Below, piece after piece: positions 58,287 to 64,000 of a stretch of 64,000 nt of DNA. Source of the stretch: Nelumbo lutea. Its lineage: Eukaryota; Streptophyta; Magnoliopsida; Proteales; Nelumbonaceae. The stretch spans positions 136,915,017 through 136,979,016 of the forward strand of contig JAKGHH010000001.1 in assembly GCA_022828595.1 (NCBI GenBank). Direction: 5' to 3'. The notes under the pieces are model-generated. The model had not been told where the DNA came from and did no database searches. It saw only the letters and a list, made by a program, of their open reading frames with translations. The translations under genes and the position numbers were made by a program. The first letter of the stretch is position 1. The number at the start of each line of letters is the position of its first letter.

Positions 58287-59011
58287 CATAGTTTTCAAGG
58301 TGTCAAGGCAAGGCCAGGTGACTGGGGGGCACCTTGTCACCTAGTTGCCTAGGCAATGGATTTTTTCTGTTAAAAATATAGATCTTAAGGTAGAAAATCT
58401 AGTCGCCTAGGCGTCAACCCTAGGTACCATAACCATATTTCTTTAATAATTATTCATGATTTTCATAAGAAAAGTATAAGTTTCATATTAAAGTATAGAA
58501 AATCAACATATTCATGAGAAGAAAAGGAAGAAGGAAAATAAAATTCAAAAAATATAAGGGCTGAACCCTTACTTTTGTTATAGGAAAAGAAGAAAATAAA
58601 AAGTATTGGTAGTAGTAGTAGTAGTAGTAGAAGAAGAAGAAGAAGAAGAAGAAGAAGAAGAAGAAGAATATATGGAAGAGGAAAATGTGCTGATTACATA
58701 AATCTTTTAGTTCTTCCTTGCATATTGGTTCAGGTTTTTAAGTCTTTGAGGGTTTAATACAGCATTTAGCAATGTTTGTGTTGATTAACCCTAATAAATA
58801 AGAAAATAATAAAAATAAATTAGTATATAAACACACAAAATGATTATTTTAGTTTAATAATGTTCATTTTATAATTATAATCTCAAAAAGGAATGAATAA
58901 AAAAGTATTTTATAGTAAGAAGTAGAAAATTTTTAGGTGATTAAGCGATGCGAGCCTCAAAGGGCACCTTGTCACCTAGGCATCGCCTAGGAGCCCGCCT
59001 TGACAACTATG
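58287..59011. mobile_element. Non-autonomous TIR element (hAT-like), 725 bp
   Basis: Terminal inverted repeats CATAGTTTTCAAGG and CCTTGACAACTATG match at 13 of 14 bases, and the perfect 8-bp duplication CTTGAAAG flanks them. An 8-bp duplication points to the hAT superfamily. Subterminal GGCACCTTGTCACCTAG words occur near both ends in the same orientation, with CCTAGGC motifs around them. Inside are (TAG)n and (AAG)n runs at about 58609-58668 and AT-rich sequence. There is no coding capacity. It sits inside chromovirus H between RT and RNase H. Confidence 0.92.
58609..58668 (+). repeat. (TAG)n(AAG)n microsatellite
   Basis: TAG units to about 58630 followed by AAG units to about 58668, within the 725-bp TIR element. 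Confidence 0.95.
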
Positions 59012-60360
59012 CTTGAAAGGATGTGAGTTTACTTGGACTCCCACAGCTGAGAAAAGCTTCCAAGAGTTAAAGATGAGGATGGAAAAGGCTCTGGTATTGG
59101 CTTTACCTGATTTTAACAAGTTCTTTGAAGTTGAATGTGATGCATTCCATGTTGGGATTAGAGCTGTCCTTAGCCAAGAAGGCCATCCAATTATTGAGTT
59201 TTATGCCATTGTGCAAGCGCTAAAGTTTTGGACACATTACTTTATCCAACGGGAGTTTGTGTTGTATTTAGACCATGAAGCATTGAAACACCTTAACTCT
59301 CAATAGAAGATAAAGGGAAGACATGCTAAATGGGTTGACTTTCTACAAGAATATAATTTTGTTTTGAAGCATAAGGATGAACAACAAAACCGAGTAGCTG
59401 ATGCTCTTAGTAGGAGAGTTCACTTGGTGTCAACAATGTCTACTAATGTTGTGGGATTCAATTCTATCAAAGACCAATACCAAGATGACCCTTATTTTGG
59501 CCCTATTTGTAGAAGCTATACAGTAGGTGACAAGGATATTCGAGCCAAGTTTGTGTGGAATGATGGTTACTTATTCATGAGCAATAGGTTATGTATTCCA
59601 TAAGGATTCTTAAGGGCATTACTCATTGCTGAAATGCATTGCAAGGGACATTTTGGTCACAAGAAGACACTTGAAATGGTCTCCAAAAGGTACTTTTGGC
59701 TAAGGCTACAAAGGTATGTGTTCTATTATGTTGATAGATGTCACAAGTGTCAAACATCTAAGGGGCAACGTCAAAATACAGGTTTGTATCTTCCCTTACC
59801 CATACCAAAAGCACCATGGACTGATATTACTATGGATTTTGTGTTGGGGCTGCCAAGAACAACTAGGAGTAATGACTCTATTTTTGTTGTGGTTGATCGT
59901 TTCTCTAAAATGACCCACTTTATTGGTTTTCAAAAGACTTCTGATGCTTCTCATGTAGCTAACTTGTTTTTCAAAGAAGTTGTTCGATTGCATGGATTGC
60001 CAAGATCTATCATGTCAGATCGTGACACAAGATTCCTTAGCCACTTCTGAAGAACTTTATGGAAGCATATGGGTACTATCCTACAGTATAGCAGTACATT
60101 TCACCCACAAACCGATGGACAAACTAAAGTGGTTAACCGAAGTTTAGGCAACTTGTTGAGGAGCCTAGTTAGAGACTACTTAAAGCAATGGGATCTTATC
60201 ATACCACAAGCTAAATTTGCCTTCAATGGTTCAGTTAATAGATCTATAGGGAAGACTCCTTTTGAGGTTGTATCCTATAACAGGGTTGTTGTGACTGAGT
60301 AATGACGTCGAAGCTTTAGCTGAATCCATTCGAGAAATTCAAGAGAATGTACGATAGAAG

Positions 60361-60882
60361 TTGAAAGAAAGCAACCAAAGGTATAAAGAAGCTAAGGATA
60401 AGCATCGTCAGATGAAAGAGTTTCATGAGGGTGATCTAGTCATGGTTTATTTGTGGCCTAAAAAGTTTCCCATTGGGACCTACCATAAGTCGAAACAGAA
60501 AAAGATTGGTCCATGTCAAGTGTTGAGACGGTTTGGTGACAATGCATATGAAATTGAGCTACCAGCTAATTTGTCCATTTCACCCATTTTTAATGTAGCA
60601 TTCCTCTTTGATTATCATGGGGAGCTAGAACCAACAACGAATGATGGGCGAGGACTAACACAAAGGGCCAGTAATTCTAATGAATTTGAACAAGTAGAGG
60701 GTGTAGAAGATGTTCAAGTTACCAACACTCAAAATGGGGCCTATTTCAGGTTCTTGGTCAAGTGGAAAGGGAAACCATCAATTGAGAACTCTTGGATTAG
60801 AGAAGAGAAGTTTATGAAGCTAGGTGGAAACATGTGCAAGGCTGCTAAAATTGTTGCCCGTACGTGGTCAAGCTCTTTTTAA
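60361..60882 (+). pseudogene. Chromovirus H integrase C-terminus and chromodomain
   Basis: A 173-codon stretch with the integrase C-terminal segment (GDLVMVYL, KKIGPCQVLRRFGDNAYEIE, LPANLSISPIFNVAFLF) followed by a chromodomain: FRFLVKWKGKPSIENSWI (near 60740-60800) then EEKFMKL. The aromatic-cage pattern of plant chromovirus chromodomains is partly kept (W of VKWKG, W of NSWI). Chromodomains target integration to marked chromatin. Separated from the integrase core by a stop near 60300 and another near 60356. Confidence 0.9.
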
Positions 60883-60893
60883 CCCGGTGGGAA

Positions 60894-61562
60894 TGATGAG
60901 GCTAAAAAAATTGTGAATGTATTCTATTTTGCATGATTTTTGTAGTGGGATCCCAAATTGGTATTTTGGGTTCCTTTGTTGATAGTTAGGGATCAGGGGT
61001 ATTTTCGTCATTTTATAAGTCAGATTTTTGGTCAGGGGCAGTTGGGTGCATTTTTGTTGGGTTTTGGTCTCTTGGATCTTTTTGTAACAAAAGTTATCTT
61101 TTGGGGGTTTGAAGTTAGATTTGATCTTAAGGAGTTGTTGGTGAGAAGGAAACATTCTAGGGGTAAGGGGCTTATGTGTAAACATTTTAACTAGCTTGTC
61201 CAGCAAGCCAGTGAGTCTTATAAAAGAGAAGGGGGTTGTTTCTATAGGGTCTTTTTGGTTCTCTCTCTTGTTTGAGATATAGCTCAGCCCCAGCTAGGGT
61301 TTTCAAGTATTGGGATCTTGGGTTTTGAGGAGTCGACCCATTTTGGCACCACCCAATCCCTCAATCGCTGCGTGTCTGCACGGGAGACCAGCTTGTTGCC
61401 ATTGTTATTGTAGTGGAACTGTTCTAGGAGGAGTTTTACTTTAGGTTCAGGTTTGAAATCTCTAAATATCCAACTTGTTTTGTTATTTCCAGCTTGGTAT
61501 TTCTTGTGCTTATTGCTGTATACTTTAAGTATTGCATGTAATTTGTCTTTCTGTCCACATCA
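60894..61562 (+). repeat. 3' LTR of chromovirus H
   Basis: 669 bp, TGATGAGGCT...CCACATCA, pair of 54906-55555. Directly followed by TCTTAG, which includes the right target copy. Confidence 0.94.
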
Positions 61563-61568
61563 TCTTAG

Positions 61569-61898
61569 ATGTCACAAGTTAAGGAACATGTTGATAAAAA
61601 TCGAAATATAACCATGGTTGGCAATACAAATCCGCCATGCTCAAATCAACAAGAGACTCATGATGAAGCTTTGGAGCAGAAGAAAACTTGTAAGAGGGAG
61701 AAAATGAAGGACAGATCAGAGGTATGGGTTCATTTTACTCGACTTGAGCCAAATGAAAAAGGGGTTATTAGGGCTAAGTGTAATTATTGCCCTACAACTT
61801 ACAATTATGATCCTAAGATAAATGGGACTATTAACCTTAGGAGTCACATGAATAAATGTAAGAACTACCCTTACAAATCTCCCAATGATTCAAGATAA
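61569..61898 (+). pseudogene. hAT transposase N-terminus with BED zinc finger
   Basis: 109 codons from an ATG six bases after the chromovirus H 3' LTR. Residues about 50-100 form a BED-type finger: an aromatic start (SEVWVHFTRL), then CNYC and, 20 or so residues later, RSHMNKC (CX2C...HX4C). BED fingers bind the subterminal repeats of hAT elements. The preceding TCTTAG looks like a splice acceptor, so the chromovirus probably landed in the end of a leader intron. The dimerisation and catalytic parts are missing after a stop at 61896. Host genes can also carry BED domains, but the hAT-like end at 52994 supports this call. Confidence 0.75.
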
Positions 61899-61952
61899 AG
61901 ACAACTATCAAGCGGGCACAACAGAGGGGGATAGGGCTAAGTGTAATTATTG

Positions 61953-62539
61953 TTTTCTATTTTTTCTTGACTGATCTCACATTAAACCTAAGTCTGTTAC
62001 AGCAGTTACTCCAATTCCATGTAATGCCAATGCTTGCCTTGGCAAAAGTGTTTCACTCAACATTTTTCTAGCATATTCTCTTTTTTCCTTTTAGTGAAAT
62101 TTTTACGTTACTATAAAAGAAATACTTGCCTGGGAAAGAGGCTTCTATGCAAAAAGACAAACTAATGAAATACTCTTTTTATACAAAAATAAGGATGAAA
62201 TGCTTTTCCACCCTCTAAAGCTCATACCCAAGAAGCATAAATGCAGACTTTAAATGCTAAGTCCTTAAATAAAAATTATACAAGCAAGCTTCTAATGCTT
62301 CACCACTTGAAACGAAATACAATTTATGTTTGTGTTTATCCATGTGCATTGCACATGCCACCTAACTGCTGGCTCCACCCTTGCACCTACTAGTATAGGA
62401 ACAAGCAAGCATAACAGAAGAATTGATCCTTGTCTCTAAATATTTGATGCACAGAACAAATAGGAAAGAACACAGAAACCAAAGTAATAACAGTCTTGAG
62501 TATCCATCTCCTTTTTTCTGAGTACAGCTTATACAATAC
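61953..62539. other. Intron sequence next to NSF exon, no gene
   Basis: Unique-looking AT-rich sequence between the truncated hAT element and the donor of exon 62648-62540. No 3' hAT terminus, repeat or coding similarity is seen. Confidence 0.6.
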
Positions 62540-62648
62540 CTTTGGTTCTTTCCCATTTAACATCTTTCCAATCTGGCGAGCCATGAGTGTCTTCCCAGTA
62601 CCAGGAGGCCCATAAAGCAGCATCCCTTTGACATGCTTGATGCCCAAT
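62540..62648 (-). CDS. NSF: NSF exon: Walker A of D1
   Basis: 109 bp completing a Lys codon and encoding [20 protein letters not shown] and then [24 protein letters not shown] is the Walker A (P-loop) of the D1 AAA domain at 62611-62588; it binds ATP phosphates, and D1 is the ATPase that drives SNARE disassembly. The acceptor is TTCCAG and the donor is AAG|GTATTG. It enters in phase 2 (AA|A) and leaves in phase 0. The 23.2-kb transposon-filled intron follows directly. No damage is seen. Confidence 0.98.
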
Positions 62649-62782
62649 CTGGAATATCAAAAGCTTTTCTAATGAGGACCAAAAAGAAATCAACATACCC
62701 CCCCCCCCCCCGAACACACATACAAACCCCAAAATAAAAATCCATTGAACCAAAAGGTTTAAATGACAAGAGTGTGAATTAC

Positions 62783-62937
62783 TTATTCGTTACATGTGGG
62801 GGATAAACTCGAGAGGCAAATGCTCGTCTAAATATATTTTCAAATTCTGCATCTAGACCACCAATACCCAATGACTGGAAATTGAATTCCTTATGCTTAA
62901 AGATGTTGCTGCTGGCTGCTGCACGTTGATTGACAAT
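62783..62937 (-). CDS. NSF: NSF exon: end of N domain and N-D1 linker
   Basis: 155 bp encoding [20 protein letters not shown] and then [20 protein letters not shown] and [11 protein letters not shown] plus two bases. The [11 protein letters not shown]...FRRAFASR...P segment is the conserved entry into the D1 AAA domain of NSF and its relatives. The acceptor is TTGTGCAG and the donor is AA|GTAATT. The split Lys codon is completed by the next exon only 134 bp away. Phase and identity agree with plant NSF. Confidence 0.97.
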
Positions 62938-63221
62938 CTGCACAACTCAAGAATGGTGAATCAATATAATTTGTCATCACCAAAGATGATAATAGCAATA
63001 ATTAATAGATAATGGAGAAGCAAGATGGAATAATTTTAGAGAGAAGAGAAAGAAGCATATGACAAAAGAAAAAAAAAGGGTCTTAGCTATTTTCATAATT
63101 CCATTTGAAAATGAAAATTTAGTAGTTTTACATGATTTCAAGATGATTTGAACTGTCACACTGAACCAATAAGAGGAACTAGAGACAACAAGGAAAGCAT
63201 ATCAGCAAAAATGAAGTTTAC

Positions 63222-63389
63222 CTTTATCCCACTGCTATTTGATGCTTCAAAAACAAAGTATGTCTCACTTGATATCATTCCCCTCTCAAGGGTCTTTGAC
63301 TTTTCACTCTCTACGACTGCCTGTGTGACTGTAAAGATATAGTTGTTACCATGATATTCAAAAGATCCCCTTTGTCCTGCTGTCATAAC
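63222..63389 (-). CDS. NSF: NSF exon: second half of N domain
   Basis: 168 bp, exactly 56 codons: VMTAGQRGSFEYHGNNYIFT, then VTQAVVESEKSKTLERGMIS and SETYFVFEASNSSGIK. This is the C-terminal half of the NSF N domain, which contacts alpha-SNAP. EASNSSGIK is a conserved signature. The acceptor is TGTGCAG|GTT and the donor is AAG|GTAAAC, both phase 0. The ATG visible upstream in the open frame lies across the acceptor and is not the start; earlier exons with the true start lie beyond the window end or are not recognised in 63390-64000. Confidence 0.96.
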
Positions 63390-64000
63390 CTGCACATGAG
63401 ACAGTTTTAAAGCTAGATCCTAGAATACATCAGAGACAAATCATTTCCATTTTTCCAAGAAAAGACTTGAAAATAATATTAAGATGTAATATAAAATTCT
63501 AATACTTTTTGTTCATTAGCAAAATCAAAGAGATATTTTGGTCTGAACGTCAAAGAGCTTTATTAATGCAAAAGCTGACAAGAATACAATCATCTAGCTC
63601 TAAAACAAAAATAAGACATTAAAATCTTTCATGAAAACAGCAAACAAAATACAAAGTTCACTGAAGATACATCACAGCTGTAGTACATTTAGACAAGTGA
63701 TGTTCTTTCTCAACAAGATCCTACATAGGACTCTGAATAAATTAAGAGACAAAACAAACATAATTCTCTTTTTTATGAAGTAATTAACCAATTCTCATAT
63801 TAACTTTAAAAACCAGTGTATCTTTGTGGAATTGAGCACGGACTATTAATCAATTGCAAATGTACTTTCAGCATTTGGTCTAATTTCTTATAGCTGTTTA
63901 AAAGAAATTGGGTTACTTCAAAGAACCTTCCTGCATTGTTCTACCCAATGTTTAAAAACGACCCAGAAAGGGAACCATTTTAGTCAACGGTCCGACCGTC
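63390..64000. other. Intron sequence upstream of first visible NSF exon
   Basis: I could not recognise the preceding NSF exon here, so it probably lies beyond 64000. The sequence is AT-rich. From about 63950 a word AACGGTCCGACCGTC resembling the end of a DNA transposon begins, but too little is visible to call it. Confidence 0.5.

Larger units (their letters stand above)
57000..60302 (+). pseudogene. Chromovirus H pol remnant: RT, RNase H, integrase
   Basis: Protease end and RT at about 57060-58284, with an intact YFDDIFIHS active site near 57962. RNase H starts at 59013 after the inserted TIR element, with FEVECDAFHVGIRAVLSQEG. It lacks about 19 residues normally found before FYAIVQALKFW. 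The integrase finger (HFGHKK...CHKCQ) is near 59645-59755 and the core has [10 protein letters not shown] and SDRDTRF. In the QTDGQTKVVNR block the catalytic Glu is Lys. Stops lie at 57658, 57824, 58290, 59305, 59601 and 60047. Confidence 0.92.
54906..61562 (+). mobile_element. Ty3 chromovirus H with chromodomain
   Basis: A 6.66-kb element, including a later 725-bp insertion. LTRs are at 54906-55555 (650 bp) and 60894-61562 (669 bp), both TGATGAGG...CACATCA. A tRNA-Met primer site TGGTATCAGAGC lies at 55558-55569, and a polypurine-like AACCCGGTGGGAA precedes the 3' LTR. The flanking 5-mers tccta and tctta differ at one base. The order gag, protease, RT, RNase H, integrase and C-terminal chromodomain identifies a plant chromovirus. 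It is antisense to NSF and nested in the hAT leader. Confidence 0.94.
52994..61953 (+). mobile_element. hAT DNA transposon remnant, split by chromovirus H
   Basis: The 5' end is taken as TAGGGGTGTTCAAATTTGG at 52994, followed by AACCGAA/TTCGGTT words; this is a terminus and subterminal composition typical of plant hAT elements. A leader with many short GAGACTGTGAGACT-like repeats runs to about 53745, then a probable leader intron. The chromovirus H interrupts at 54906-61562. A BED-finger coding start follows directly at 61569. The rest of the transposase and the 3' terminal repeat are not found, so the element is truncated after a 21-bp direct repeat. Confidence 0.7.

Noticed and set aside
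54906..61562. Endogenous pararetrovirus
   Set aside because: An integrase with HHCC finger and a chromodomain, LTRs and target duplication identify a Ty3 retrotransposon; no movement or capsid protein of pararetroviruses is seen.
62700..62712. C-run at 62700 as a G-quadruplex or regulatory site
   Set aside because: A single homopolymer of about 13 C in a short intron; it lacks separated G-runs and may partly be a sequencing artefact.
62390..62753. Extended minus-strand frames around the Walker A exon
   Set aside because: Phase-compatible GT/AG sites at 62540 and 62648 define the exon; the extensions run into non-conserved intron sequence.
63156..63395. ATG within MQVMTAGQ as NSF translation start
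   Set aside because: The bases before GTTATGACA form a TGTGCAG acceptor and the family has a long N-terminal region before this point, so it is an internal exon.

Overview
The window is plant nuclear DNA, most likely from an angiosperm with a repeat-rich genome. It shows Ty1/copia and Ty3 elements with plant-type tRNA primer-binding sites, plant L1-type LINEs with a zf-RVT/RNase H tail, a hAT element, and a plant-type NSF gene. I cannot name the species. No bacterial or organellar segment was recognised.

The only host gene I can support is on the minus strand: NSF, the vesicle-fusing AAA+ ATPase that disassembles SNARE complexes. Eight consecutive coding exons are present in minus-strand order: 63389-63222, 62937-62783, 62648-62540, 39334-39235, 39157-39102, 38838-38773, 38650-38568 and 4760-4627. 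All have GT/AG borders. Phases match at every junction and the 871 coding bases contain no stop. They encode the end of the N domain and the D1 ATPase core (Walker A, Walker B, sensor 1 and the start of the arginine-finger motif). Earlier and later exons lie outside the window, so apart from eight small exons everything is intron.

Two introns are giant. Intron 38567-4761 (about 33.8 kb) holds, from low to high coordinate: a deleted copia element; a solo LTR; a structurally complete Athila-like Ty3 element (6590-15267, target duplication aaagc); a minus-strand copia 3' end; a LINE interrupted by an Athila-type solo LTR and then by a copia element (A) that itself contains a second copia element (B); opposed LINE pieces, one split by a 1.95-kb solo copia LTR (target duplication atatc); and a minus-strand copia 5' end.

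Intron 62539-39335 (about 23.2 kb) holds a copia 5' half (F), a long-LTR copia element (E) of the same family as the solo LTR, another copia remnant (G), and a hAT element. The hAT leader was split by a Ty3 chromovirus (H), which in turn received a 725-bp TIR element with a perfect 8-bp target duplication. A further LINE (1-4490) fills the start of the intron downstream of the last visible NSF exon.

Every transposon reading frame seen is broken by stops, frameshifts, deletions or changed catalytic residues. The NSF exons and splice sites are intact. The biology is therefore a conserved trafficking gene surviving inside a layered nest of dead transposons, with LTR elements mostly antisense to the gene and most LINE pieces sense. 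I found no clear new molecular system. The best observations are the giant NSF introns (one splits a predicted arginine-finger codon), the nesting chronology, the TIR element, and a set of deletion and decay signatures.
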